In this document: positions 16,328-25,757 of the stretch, one piece after another
Numbering within the stretch: position 1 is the stretch's first letter
How the letters are laid out: every line of letters starts with the position of its first letter
From: Lachnospiraceae bacterium
Lineage (GTDB): Bacteria; Bacillota; Clostridia; Lachnospirales; Lachnospiraceae
Direction: 5' to 3'
DNA length: 35,671 nt
NCBI GenBank assembly: GCA_017448845.1
Contig: JAFSKT010000221.1
Location: 1 to 35,671, forward strand
Made by a program: the position numbers and the translations under genes
Notes under the pieces: model-generated
Databases searched by the model: none
What the model was told of the DNA's origin: nothing
Seen by the model: the letters and a program-made list of their open reading frames with translations, nothing else

Positions 16328-16354
16328 TTCCATTTCAGAGCAGGAGATGTATTA

Positions 16355-16933
16355 ATGGGAAAAAGGTATGAAAAAAATGTGCTTATAGCCGTAGCACTCT
16401 TCTATATAGCTGTTGCCGTGATGGCAGTGGGGATTCTGGGAGTTACCGGTATGGTTTCCGATAAGAAGGAAGCTGCCAGCGAGTTATTAAGGGAAAACAC
16501 TGAGGACGGTGATGATCGGCTCCCCGAACCCAAGGTAGAACCGATACTGGAGGAACCTTCCACTGAAGAGGCGACGGAAGAGGAACCTACTGAGGAGATC
16601 GCAGAAGAAGGATCGGGACTGGATGAGATCCTTTCCGAAGCTGAGGTTGTGGAAGAGCCTGAAAGCGGGGAGAAATATTATTCCTTTACGGCAAATAACA
16701 GCGCAGGCAGGCTCAATGTGAGAAAAGAGCCCACCGTAAGAGCGAAGGTTATCGCCCGTATCCACCCCGGCACAAAGGGCTATGTCCTTGATATCGGGGA
16801 AGAGTGGACCCATGTGGCGGTTTCCGAAAATATGGGATATTGTGCAAATGAGTATCTGGCGATGCAGGAGATCCCGGAAGATGAGTTTCCGGAAGAGCTG
16901 AAGGAATTCATCGGCACAGGGACCATGGAGTGA
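16355..16933 (+). CDS. Membrane-anchored SH3b-domain protein
   Basis: The 192-residue protein has a short basic N-terminus and a single membrane helix at about 9-32. A Glu/Pro/Thr-rich acidic linker (about 48-104) precedes a bacterial SH3 domain at about 108-170, with SAGRLNVRKEPTVRAKVI, IHPGTKGYVL and EWTHVAV, typical of SH3b type 3. SH3b domains usually bind peptidoglycan or its peptides, so the protein should sit in the cytoplasmic membrane with the domain reaching the cell wall through the linker. It has no catalytic domain. Placed between the HATPase protein and the AAA ATPases, it is a good candidate for fixing the injection machine to the wall or sensing wall status. Confidence 0.85.
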   Translation: MGKRYEKNVLIAVALFYIAVAVMAVGILGVTGMVSDKKEAASELLRENTEDGDDRLPEPKVEPILEEPSTEEATEEEPTEEIAEEGSGLDEILSEAEVVEEPESGEKYYSFTANNSAGRLNVRKEPTVRAKVIARIHPGTKGYVLDIGEEWTHVAVSENMGYCANEYLAMQEIPEDEFPEELKEFIGTGTME

Positions 16934-16934
16934 T

Positions 16935-17174
16935 ATGGGCTTAGAAGACAGACTGGTAAAGGATCAGCAGAATACCGTAAAAAGGGCCGCCGAACCGGAT
17001 CCCTATTATGAAACGGAATCTGACTGGCTGACATATATGGAAAGGGAGAAGACCACGCCCCTCGATAAAAATAAGGGGGTCTTTGCCGAAAAGGACAGAA
17101 AATCCTTAAATATAAGGCCGTCTGTTTTTGACGAGACGGCGATATTCAGGACCGGAGAAACAGAAAACCGGTAA
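16935..17174 (+). CDS. Small hydrophilic protein of unknown function
   Basis: The 79-residue product starts one base after the TGA of the SH3b gene, with GGAG just upstream, so it is translated in step with it. It is polar and charged, has no membrane segment or signal peptide, and contains EPDPYYETESDWLTYMERE in the middle. No family is recognised. The tight coupling and same strand support a real gene working with the envelope module. It could be a soluble adaptor to the following AAA+ ATPases, but that is a guess from position. Confidence 0.65.
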   Translation: MGLEDRLVKDQQNTVKRAAEPDPYYETESDWLTYMEREKTTPLDKNKGVFAEKDRKSLNIRPSVFDETAIFRTGETENR

Positions 17175-17216
17175 AGGCTTAAAAAGTTCAGCAAGACGAT
17201 AAGGGAATAGTTAAAG

Positions 17217-19577
17217 ATGGGCAGATACGATTCTGATCTGGCAAAAAAACCCTTCAGCGGTTATAACGAATATATGGAATATGTCTTTGACTGCGTCAAT
17301 ACAGCCACGGACGAGTACATCACGAAGATGAAGGAAGTCTATGCCTCCGGCGACGGCGGGTATAAAAATGTCCTTTTCCCCGATATTGAAGTGGCATCCG
17401 ACATGTGCCGGACTAAGGTTGATAAGTTCTATTCCGAAGAAACGGGCTCAGAGGATCAGCTGGAGATAGAGATCGATGACGGAATGTTGGAAGAAGATGA
17501 CGAAGAAGAGGAGGAAGCCTTTGATGATGAGCTCCTCAGCCTTTTGGGCGGTTTCAGCTCATCTGAGGAAATAAGCACTTCCGAGACTTCCGGTTCTGCA
17601 GCCAGGATCACCGAAAGATCTTCCCTGTCATTGATCGATAAACTGAAGCTCATTGACGATAGAGCGGCCATTACCGTGGAAGAGGGAACGGCTCTGCCCT
17701 TCTATGAGCTCTGCCACAAACTGAAGTTTGAGCCCTTTACTCTGTTCTGTTTTGCCTGCGGCATCCTTTCATCCACCCAGACGGATTATGCTTCCGTCTT
17801 TCAGATCGTGAATGAAAACGCAAATCTTTCCGCTCCTACCATTGAATCGGCGGCAAAGGTGTTTTACGGTGACCACTTCTCCATCACCGGAGCTTATGGC
17901 GATATGTCTACCTGCCTTGAACAGCTTCTTCCGGTGCTCTCCCTGCAGGTTATGAAGAGCATGCCTTTTTCCACCGTGGTTTCGCCGGATAAAAGGGTTA
18001 TAGACTGTCTTTTCGGGCGTAACCCTGATAAGCTGGATGAGGACTATACCCGTTTCATAGAAATGATGACAAAGGACGACGAAGAGCTGAATCCCATCAT
18101 GGCAAACGAGGGAGTCCTGGATGCCATGGAGATCTCCTACAACGACGGTGTCCGTATCTTTTATTATTACGGAGATGATGGAAGCGGAAGGAAGTTTTTC
18201 GTAAAACAGTTCTGTAAGAAGCATAAGATGAAGGCCATCAGTATCAACTGCAAAAAGCTCTTCAATTATGACTACGGCTTTGTAGAGCGTGCGCTCTGGG
18301 CAGTTGCGAGGGAGTGTATCCTTACGAATTCCTGCTGCTGCCTCACGGATTTGACCTACCGGGACGAGGAAAAGGAAAAGTTCTTCGGCTATATGGATAT
18401 GGCCTTTGCCAGGCTCACGGAGAGCGGAGTGCTGGTATTTGCCATGAGTAAGCTCTATATCGATTTCAGGGAAGTCACCAAGATGACTGTTACGGATCTG
18501 GAGCTTCCGACTCCGACCACCACCGAAAGGCTGGCGTGCTGGGAGTATTTTTCCAAGCCCTACGATCTGGAGGATGAGATAGATCTTTTAGAGATGTCCA
18601 CAAAGTTCCTCTTTACCTCGGGAAAGGTCCATGATGCCCTGGTGAAGGCAAGGGCTCTGTCAACCATGGACAGAGAGGAAAAGATCTCAAAGAAGAACCT
18701 CTTCAAGGGATGCTACGCCCAGATGAGTTCCGAACTGTCCCAGAAGGCGAGCCGCGTAGAAGCCAAGTTCGGTTTTGAAGATATAGTAATGAACGAGAGC
18801 CAGAGGGAGACTATCTGCCATGCTATTGAGCAGATGACCTACAAGAAGCAGGTTTATGAAAACTGGGATTATACGAAGAAATATCCTTACGGCCGCGGCC
18901 TTACGGTTCTTCTGTTCGGTGCTCCCGGTACCGGTAAATCCATGATGGCGCAGGTTATTGCCCATGAGCTTAATCTGGAACTTTACAGAGTAGATATTTC
19001 CAAGGTTGTGGATAAGTACGTCGGTGAAACGGAGAAATCCCTGTCCATGATCTTCCGCGAAGCCAAGAAGTGCAACGTGGTACTGTTCTTTGACGAGTGC
19101 GATACCATCTTTGCAAAGCGTTCCGACGACGGCGGATCCAATCAGTCTTCCAATAACAACAAGACGGCCCTGCTGCTTCAGGAAATGGAAGCTTATGACG
19201 GAGTCTGCGTGCTGGCTACGAACTACAAGCATAATATCGACCCTGCTTTCTTCAGACGTATGAAGTATATCGTGGAATTCCAGTTCCCCGATGTGGATAC
19301 AAGAGAGATGCTCTGGACCACCACCATCCCCAAGGGTACGCCTCTGGCCGACGATGTGGATATCAGGTTCTTAGCGGAAAAATTCGAGTTTGTGGGTGGT
19401 AATATCAAGAACTGTATCCTGAATGCCGCATTCCTTGCTGCTGCGGATCCCGACGCCAACGGACAGGTGCACATGAAGCATTACCTCCTTGCCATTAAAT
19501 ACGAGTTTGTAAAGGTTGGTAAGGTATTTACCAAATCCGATTTCGAGCCATATGCGGCAGAGGTGGGTCTCGCATGA
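17217..19577 (+). CDS. AAA+ ATPase of the injection-system locus, copy 1 (Pvc15-like role)
   Basis: The 786-residue protein has a long N-terminal region of unknown fold with an acidic stretch at about 80-107 (EIEIDDGMLEEDDEEEEE). A degenerate ATPase-like middle segment follows (about 320-470; YYGDDGSGRKFFVKQFC resembles a lost Walker A). The C-terminal AAA+ module is intact: Walker A GAPGTGKS at 568-575, Walker B FFDE with Asp626-Glu627, sensor-1 Asn669 in LATNYKHNIDPAFF, and arginines 680-681. The pore-loop region reads DKYVGETEKSL, as in classic AAA proteins. eCIS clusters nearly always carry such an ATPase, needed for particle assembly or disassembly. It overlaps copy 2 by 4 nt (ATGA), suggesting the two products act together, perhaps as a mixed hexamer. 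Confidence 0.9.
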   Translation: MGRYDSDLAKKPFSGYNEYMEYVFDCVNTATDEYITKMKEVYASGDGGYKNVLFPDIEVASDMCRTKVDKFYSEETGSEDQLEIEIDDGMLEEDDEEEEEAFDDELLSLLGGFSSSEEISTSETSGSAARITERSSLSLIDKLKLIDDRAAITVEEGTALPFYELCHKLKFEPFTLFCFACGILSSTQTDYASVFQIVNENANLSAPTIESAAKVFYGDHFSITGAYGDMSTCLEQLLPVLSLQVMKSMPFSTVVSPDKRVIDCLFGRNPDKLDEDYTRFIEMMTKDDEELNPIMANEGVLDAMEISYNDGVRIFYYYGDDGSGRKFFVKQFCKKHKMKAISINCKKLFNYDYGFVERALWAVARECILTNSCCCLTDLTYRDEEKEKFFGYMDMAFARLTESGVLVFAMSKLYIDFREVTKMTVTDLELPTPTTTERLACWEYFSKPYDLEDEIDLLEMSTKFLFTSGKVHDALVKARALSTMDREEKISKKNLFKGCYAQMSSELSQKASRVEAKFGFEDIVMNESQRETICHAIEQMTYKKQVYENWDYTKKYPYGRGLTVLLFGAPGTGKSMMAQVIAHELNLELYRVDISKVVDKYVGETEKSLSMIFREAKKCNVVLFFDECDTIFAKRSDDGGSNQSSNNNKTALLLQEMEAYDGVCVLATNYKHNIDPAFFRRMKYIVEFQFPDVDTREMLWTTTIPKGTPLADDVDIRFLAEKFEFVGGNIKNCILNAAFLAAADPDANGQVHMKHYLLAIKYEFVKVGKVFTKSDFEPYAAEVGLA

Positions 19578-21646
19578 ATTATACGGAGATCACCGCAAGC
19601 CTTATCATCATGCGCTGCGATATGGTACTTGATACCATGGGTATCAAAGATAGTCTGGAAAAGTTTCCTCTCCTCAAAGCGCTTGTAATGAGGGCGGGAA
19701 ACAAAGATTTTATGGAATGGGCTCTTGCCGATGATAAGCTGGCAGGAGAAGAGGGGTTAACTGAAGGGGCTGACGGCGGTTATGCTAAGATACTGAAGCT
19801 GCTTAACGGAGAAACCGTATTAAGATCGCTTCTGGACCTCTGCATAGCCGTTTTTGAATATCCGGAGGCCGGAGCATATTTAACATATCATTTCGGCCAC
19901 AGTGTGAATCTCCGTCTCGCCTTTCTTTTAGAGGGCATCCCGGCTCCTGAGGAGGGGGAAGTCCTGAGGCTAAAGGAACTGGCTGAGAATGTATTTTATT
20001 TTGACACAAAAGAAGGACCTCTTCTCTATTCCGAAGTTAACGCAGATGAAAAGCTCATGGCATTTATCTGCGGTCATGATATCATAAATCCGCTGTTTTC
20101 CGATATTACGGAGCGTTTTAGCAGCGCCGGAAAAGACGAAACAAAGGTCATTGTAAACAGAGGGCTGATCGAAGAGGGAACAGAGCTTTTTAAGTCCGGC
20201 GGAAAGGCAGTACAGCTTTCCGGTAAGGGAGGCAGGCGTTTTCTTGCAAGGAGGATCGCAGAGGGGATAGGGAAGGATTTTCTCTTTATCAACGTCAGGG
20301 ATTTTCTGCATGAGGCCGGAAAAGAAGGTTTAGCCTTATTCAGGAGTGCCCTTATCAGGGAAGCACTGTTAGACCATGCCGGCATCTGTTTTTACGGTAT
20401 GGACAATTCCTTCCTGGACAAGGGAAGATCCGTGTCGGATGCGGAGGACAGCAGAAGCCGTGATATAGAGCTTTTAGAGAGAAAGCTTTTCCTGCCCATA
20501 GTGGATAAGGGAATAGAGCTTATTCTCTGCACGGATTATAAGAGATCACTTATGAAGAGCGTTTCTCCCGGGGAATTCAGGAACTTAAGACTTCCGGATA
20601 ATATAAGCTATGACGAGAGACGTTCCCTCTGGGAAGATATAATAAAAGACAGCGGCACACACTTTGATGCCGATGAATTATCCCGCCGCTACCGCTTAAA
20701 TGCCAGCAGCATCTATAAGGTAATGAAGAGCTATCTGGTAAGTAGGTGCGAGGGCAGCAAAGAGGACGATAATGAGCTTTTCACCAGGGTCTGCATGGAA
20801 GAGATCATGGAGGGAAGGGATACCGGACTAGGAAGAGTGGTCTTCCCGGATATCACATTGAAGGATGTGAAGATAAGGGATTCCCTGATGAGAGTGCTTA
20901 AAAACGTGGTAGGATCCGTAAGGTCCAGTGAGGTGATACTCGATCACTGGAACTTAAAGAAGACCTATCCCTACGGTAGATGTGTAAGCCTTCTTATTTC
21001 GGGACCTCCTGGCACAGGTAAGACCATGACGGCCAACGCCATAGCCGGGGAACTGAATTTAGCCCTGTATCAGGTAAACCTGTCGAATATAGTAGACAAG
21101 TATATAGGCGAAACAGAGAAGAACCTGGAGAAGGTATTTGATTATGCGGAGAGGAGCAATTCCGTACTGTTTTTTGACGAGGCGGACGCACTCTTCGGGA
21201 CCAGGAGCGAGGTCCGGGATTCCAAGGACCGCTATGCCAATGCGGAGATATCCTACCTTCTGCAGCGGATAGAAGCTTATGATGGGATAGTTATCCTTGC
21301 CACCAATATAAAGGGCAATATCGATCCCGCCTTCATGAGACGTATCCGCTATGTGGTGCATTTTGAGAATCCTGATGAGGACATGCGAAGGGAGATCTGG
21401 AAGAACCTTCTTACAGAGGATGTGCCTCATGAGGATATAGACGTGGATTATCTGGCCGCCCAGTTTGACGATTTTACCGGCAGTGTGATCAAGACAGTAT
21501 TTTTGAATGCCTGCGCATTTGCTACGGACAATAATGAGATCCTTGCCATGAAACATCTGATATATGCTGTGAAACATGAGCTGGAGAAGAGCTCCGCAGT
21601 GGGCTTCTCCGTGGATACCCTTGGAAAGTATGCATATCTTGCATGA
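19574..21646 (+). CDS. AAA+ ATPase of the injection-system locus, copy 2
   Basis: The 690-residue paralogue has the same layout: a variable N-terminal region, a middle segment where QLSGKGGRRFLARRIAEGI sits where a first nucleotide site might once have been, and an intact AAA+ module. The module has Walker A GPPGTGKT at 477-484, DKYIGETEKNL, Walker B FFDEADALF with Asp535-Glu536, then LATNIKGNIDPAFMRRIRYV. The Walker A Lys to Walker B Asp distance is 52 residues in both paralogues. It lacks the acidic N-terminal stretch of copy 1. A tandem pair may mean two distinct clients (for example tube and sheath, or assembly and cargo loading) or one heteromer. The following gene begins 12 nt after its stop. 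Confidence 0.9.
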   Translation: MNYTEITASLIIMRCDMVLDTMGIKDSLEKFPLLKALVMRAGNKDFMEWALADDKLAGEEGLTEGADGGYAKILKLLNGETVLRSLLDLCIAVFEYPEAGAYLTYHFGHSVNLRLAFLLEGIPAPEEGEVLRLKELAENVFYFDTKEGPLLYSEVNADEKLMAFICGHDIINPLFSDITERFSSAGKDETKVIVNRGLIEEGTELFKSGGKAVQLSGKGGRRFLARRIAEGIGKDFLFINVRDFLHEAGKEGLALFRSALIREALLDHAGICFYGMDNSFLDKGRSVSDAEDSRSRDIELLERKLFLPIVDKGIELILCTDYKRSLMKSVSPGEFRNLRLPDNISYDERRSLWEDIIKDSGTHFDADELSRRYRLNASSIYKVMKSYLVSRCEGSKEDDNELFTRVCMEEIMEGRDTGLGRVVFPDITLKDVKIRDSLMRVLKNVVGSVRSSEVILDHWNLKKTYPYGRCVSLLISGPPGTGKTMTANAIAGELNLALYQVNLSNIVDKYIGETEKNLEKVFDYAERSNSVLFFDEADALFGTRSEVRDSKDRYANAEISYLLQRIEAYDGIVILATNIKGNIDPAFMRRIRYVVHFENPDEDMRREIWKNLLTEDVPHEDIDVDYLAAQFDDFTGSVIKTVFLNACAFATDNNEILAMKHLIYAVKHELEKSSAVGFSVDTLGKYAYLA

Positions 21647-21658
21647 AGGGAGATAAAA

Positions 21659-24600
21659 ATGCCGCCTAAAGCGACTGAATTCCAAACTTCATATGAAAGC
21701 CAGACAGATGATCAGGTCATAGACGCTGCCGTTGATGATTCCCTGCGCTCCTATATGGATTCCGGCGAGCAGATCTTCGAACAGGAGGAGGTGGACGGAC
21801 AGGTTCTTCAAAGGGGAGCTGTGGTGGACCAGGTAAGACAGAACATCTTAAGGCGTCTTGCTGAGGAAAACCAGGCCAGCAGCAATTCTGCGGAACAGGA
21901 GAGAAGGGTACACAGGAGATATACCGATTCCCTGGTTTCCCTCTACGGTTCCCTTCAGCAGAACAGGAAGGATTATCTTAAAGAAGAACGCTCTTATGCC
22001 GAATTGGAAGAGGCAGACAGGCGGGATGATGAGAGAAATGCCAACAGACTGTTTCGTTTCTTCAAATTCAGAAATAACAGGAAGAATAGCATAATTAAAA
22101 CGAAACTGGCACTGGATCGTGCTTTTGTAACAAAGGTTCATGGAATCGTACAGAGGGCCGAGGCCTGGGATAACGAGCGCAAGCGCTATAAAGAGACTGA
22201 TATGCGTAAGCATTACAAGGCATATGACGCTCTGGCCAAATCCTGGTATGAGCTGACCCATGAGAGAGCGGTTTCAGCCCTTCCGGAAGACGCAACAGAG
22301 GAAGAAAAGCAGGCAGCCGTACAGTCCCGTGCCATTCCGGAAGAGTATACCAAGAAAATAGTGGAGTATACAGGCGTATATGACATGGCAAATATAAGCA
22401 GGAAGGTCACGGATGCCACCCAGAATCCGACTACGGCTGTTACTGCAGATGATTTTGTCTATATTCCCTATAAGCGTCTGCAGGCATCCCACAACCTGGA
22501 AGATGTTGAGAACCTGACAAAGACCCACACAAGGATACTTCTGCTGTCTGAAGCGAGCGAGGATACAGGTATCCGGACCAGATACAAGTTTGACGCCAGC
22601 TTTTTAGGTGACAGGGCAAAGAGACAGTTTGCGGCAGCGGATACTGAAGAGCTGAGGGAGCCGGAGGCACCTGCCCAGGCACCGGAACAGGCGCCACCGC
22701 AGGCTCAGGAGCAGGATCAGGCACCCGCGCAGGATCCCCTGGCACGGCATGCGGAAAACTATCACCTGGAATCAGACCGCAGGGATGTGAACAACCGTTT
22801 TCTGTATTCGGAGAAAAATGCGGAAATACTCCACGCAAAACTTAAGAGAAACGGCAGGACCGTGTACGGCTTCTTAATGAACGGAGAATTCCTTACCAAT
22901 GATGCGGAGGGTGAAGAGGATGAAAATGCTCCCGGCGGGAGAAGAGTAGCCGGAAAACAGGATATGAAATTCTTCGGAAGGAGAAACTGGAACAAGCAGG
23001 AAGATGCCGAGAAACTCAGGGTCGCTATCCGTACAGCTCCTTTCTTTAAGCACGTAAACGCCAGGACCATACAGTATTATACGGGATATCATGCCGACAA
23101 GGATTTCGGCGCTGATTTCACCGGAGAGATGGAAGAATTCTGGAACAAGGCCGGGGAGGACGGCCAATCCAGGGAAGCTGCGATACAGAGCCTCAGGAAC
23201 AATCCGGAATCGTACAACAATCTGGACACTGCAATGAAGGGGCCTGCCCTTGTGGCCTATGTGATGGATGCAGCAAAGAGACCGGCGGTTCCCAACGGAC
23301 AAGGGTTTTCCTTTACCGACCCTCAAAACGATCCCGTCTTAAGGATCGCCGTAAACGGAAACAAGAAAGCTCTTCAGTTAGCATGTACAGCCATGCTTGT
23401 GGATAACGATCCAAGGTTATGGGGACTCGCAAAGAAGATCGTCATCAGTACCAAAGGGGTTGATAAGCGTACCATGGCTAAGCTCAAATATCTTCCCGAG
23501 CAGGGAATGATGATGAGGATGGGGCTTCTGGATGAGCTTGCCAACCACCAGGGGGCATTTGCGGATCTGGATATGGCCGAGGATAATCCCCTGGACCTTA
23601 TAGATATCCCGAGGAAGAAAGTATATCAGGAGGAACTGAATAACAGGAGAGGCGCGGGCAACTGGATAAAGAGAAACCTGCTTAACGGAAAGATCTTTTC
23701 CTATGCCTTCAAGGCTGCATCCACAGGTTTTTCCACCTACGATAATGCTCATGATGCCGCTAAGATGGCCAAAAACCGGGATTATAAGGTGAGCGATGAG
23801 ACTGCTGCCAACAGGCTGGAGAGAAAATTCTGGCTTGCCTACGGAGAGACCGCTTCTGCCTCCCTCGGCTTTACATCGGTTCTTTCCACTGCGGGCATTG
23901 CTGCAACCTGGGCGCTGGGGGGCGATGCTTCCGTAGCAAGGGATGCGGGCTTTCAGTTTTTCGATCTGGTGGATATCGTAAATCAGGTTGTTTACATGGG
24001 CAAAGCTGTCGGGAAGTTTGTGAGCTATGTCTGGAAAAAAATAAAAAGGAAGAAGGACAGCGAACTGACAGAAGAGGAGCTGGCAACCCGGAGGGCGGAG
24101 GAAAGAGCCAGATTAAAGGATCTGGATGCCGGGACCTTCAGAGAGGTATTAAAGTTTCTGAGTACTCTTGTGGATTTCGTGGACACCGTACGGGATCTGG
24201 CCTCTTATCATGTGGTGGCTAAGAGCGAGGATGGGGGATGGCTTTCCGTTGCAAATGAAACCTGGGGAAGCCTGATAGAATTCAACGGACCTCTGGATTA
24301 TATCCTGAATACGGCAAAGAACGGTATTGCGATCATTGAGGATATAACGGAGATAGTGACAAGCACTACAAGACTTGCCCGTATAGGAAGGGAAAGAAGA
24401 AGCATAGAAACTGCCATTACGGCTTTTAACCGGCGTCAGCAGGAACAGCGCCGGCAGCAGCAACAGCAACAGCCGGCTGCAGATGTGAATGCAGTGCGCG
24501 AAGAGCCTGTCCTTACCGAAGAGGAGCAGCTTGGTAAGGCGGCCAGCGAGAATTCCCAGGCCCAGTATTTCATGTCCCTTACCAAGATGAAGAGCAGGAA

Positions 24601-25129
24601 GAACCGGTCCGCCGCAGCATGGGATATCGGCGCGAGGACGCTGTCCATCGCCAAGGATACCTTTTCAATGGCTATGGATCCCACAAACGGCATTACGTCA
24701 AAGATCTTAAGGGCGGCTCTGTCTCCGGCACCCATGCTGGCCAGCTTCTTAGGCTGGGCTGTGGGAAAGCTTAAATATGACAGGCAGAACTTTAAGAACA
24801 ATATCAGCCAGATGCTGGGTGATCCCAAATATGCCAAGACCAGCTATTTCGATAAGGTGCTGAGAAGAGAGACGGGAATAGTGAGCTCCAACTATCTGGT
24901 GGATCTTGCCAGGATATTTACGTCGATAGATACCCACGTGCTGATAACGAAGGAAGAAAAGACCGGGGGCGAGCTGGAGCTTGCAAAGAAGGTTGTGGGA
25001 ACGCTTTACGGGAACGTTAATGAGGATTCCATAAAGACCATCAAGCTCAGTGCGATGATGAAATATGCGGGAGTCAGCGGAGATTCCGACTGGAGAGCCC
25101 TGCTCCGGAATTCCATTATGGATAAATAA
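21659..25129 (+). CDS. Large protein of unknown family, candidate CIS cargo/effector or structural protein
   Basis: The 1156-residue protein belongs to no family I recognise. The first 330 residues are charged and helical, with no signal peptide. An Ala/Pro/Gln-rich linker lies at about 334-361 and leads to a mixed globular domain (about 370-690). The C-terminal half contains hydrophobic, Gly/Ala-rich helices at about 731-756 and 1015-1037, between charged helices and a second Gln-rich linker at about 925-940 (RRQQEQRRQQQQQQ). Hydrophobic helices between charged ones could form pores or insert into a membrane after delivery. It follows the AAA+ genes, a place where eCIS loci often keep cargo, and is followed by a small possible chaperone. 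A tape-measure or cap role is an alternative. The function is not established by sequence. Confidence 0.8.
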   Translation: MPPKATEFQTSYESQTDDQVIDAAVDDSLRSYMDSGEQIFEQEEVDGQVLQRGAVVDQVRQNILRRLAEENQASSNSAEQERRVHRRYTDSLVSLYGSLQQNRKDYLKEERSYAELEEADRRDDERNANRLFRFFKFRNNRKNSIIKTKLALDRAFVTKVHGIVQRAEAWDNERKRYKETDMRKHYKAYDALAKSWYELTHERAVSALPEDATEEEKQAAVQSRAIPEEYTKKIVEYTGVYDMANISRKVTDATQNPTTAVTADDFVYIPYKRLQASHNLEDVENLTKTHTRILLLSEASEDTGIRTRYKFDASFLGDRAKRQFAAADTEELREPEAPAQAPEQAPPQAQEQDQAPAQDPLARHAENYHLESDRRDVNNRFLYSEKNAEILHAKLKRNGRTVYGFLMNGEFLTNDAEGEEDENAPGGRRVAGKQDMKFFGRRNWNKQEDAEKLRVAIRTAPFFKHVNARTIQYYTGYHADKDFGADFTGEMEEFWNKAGEDGQSREAAIQSLRNNPESYNNLDTAMKGPALVAYVMDAAKRPAVPNGQGFSFTDPQNDPVLRIAVNGNKKALQLACTAMLVDNDPRLWGLAKKIVISTKGVDKRTMAKLKYLPEQGMMMRMGLLDELANHQGAFADLDMAEDNPLDLIDIPRKKVYQEELNNRRGAGNWIKRNLLNGKIFSYAFKAASTGFSTYDNAHDAAKMAKNRDYKVSDETAANRLERKFWLAYGETASASLGFTSVLSTAGIAATWALGGDASVARDAGFQFFDLVDIVNQVVYMGKAVGKFVSYVWKKIKRKKDSELTEEELATRRAEERARLKDLDAGTFREVLKFLSTLVDFVDTVRDLASYHVVAKSEDGGWLSVANETWGSLIEFNGPLDYILNTAKNGIAIIEDITEIVTSTTRLARIGRERRSIETAITAFNRRQQEQRRQQQQQQPAADVNAVREEPVLTEEEQLGKAASENSQAQYFMSLTKMKSRKNRSAAAWDIGARTLSIAKDTFSMAMDPTNGITSKILRAALSPAPMLASFLGWAVGKLKYDRQNFKNNISQMLGDPKYAKTSYFDKVLRRETGIVSSNYLVDLARIFTSIDTHVLITKEEKTGGELELAKKVVGTLYGNVNEDSIKTIKLSAMMKYAGVSGDSDWRALLRNSIMDK

Positions 25130-25155
25130 TGTGAGAAAGAAGGGAATATGCCGGT

Positions 25156-25740
25156 ATGGACGGAATGAGTATCATAATGCAGGGCATCAGGCAGATGATG
25201 GAGGAACTCTTTGACGGAGTGACAGATAATGAGGGGATATACAGGTCCTTTGCGGATCATCTGGGAGTAACGGACGCAGGGGCTGTGGTGGAAGTCCTTC
25301 TTGAGGGAGGAGTGAATGAAGAGGTGAGCTATCCCATAATCCACTTCTTCATAACCCTTGCTTCAAATGTTCCGAAGGGAATAGAAAAGGAATTAAGCCA
25401 TTCACTGAACGTCCTTAACAATATAATATCCATAGGGGAATTTCCCTCTTTCGGATGTTTCTGTTATTATCCTGACCTGGATCAGATATATCTCTCATAC
25501 AGGCTGCCGGTACATCCGGAGGCTCCGGAGCGGGAACTTGACAATATCCGCTATTATTTAGGGGTACTTTATGAGGAATTGGATGCTCTTATCGACTATA
25601 TCATGTATTTATGCGATAATAAGGGTATGAGTCCCGATCCTGACAGTTATGTGGAATACCTGAAGAACATCAGCGACTGGGATGATATTGCCGAAAGGGC
25701 TAAGATGCTTTCTGCGATCTTTGACGATATGAAAGAGTGA
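25156..25740 (+). CDS. Small acidic protein, possible YbjN/type III chaperone-like fold
   Basis: The 194-residue acidic protein follows the large unknown gene by 26 nt. A helical N-terminal half leads to a segment where FPSFGCFCYYPDLDQIYLSY is followed by LPVHPEAPERELDN and a long amphipathic helix. This strand-strand-helix pattern with an L-P-V turn recalls the YbjN/CesT chaperone-like fold; the resemblance is weak and based on pattern only. If correct, it would be a dedicated chaperone or antagonist for the upstream large protein. It is the last gene before the polysaccharide locus, and its stop is 17 nt from the next start. An in-frame ATG at 25165 is an alternative start. Confidence 0.7.
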   Translation: MDGMSIIMQGIRQMMEELFDGVTDNEGIYRSFADHLGVTDAGAVVEVLLEGGVNEEVSYPIIHFFITLASNVPKGIEKELSHSLNVLNNIISIGEFPSFGCFCYYPDLDQIYLSYRLPVHPEAPERELDNIRYYLGVLYEELDALIDYIMYLCDNKGMSPDPDSYVEYLKNISDWDDIAERAKMLSAIFDDMKE

Positions 25741-25757
25741 TAAAGGAACAGGGTTAA

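Noticed and set aside
21059..21685. Minus-strand 208-codon ORF
   Set aside because: It is antisense to the Walker region of the second AAA+ ATPase and has no recognisable domain.
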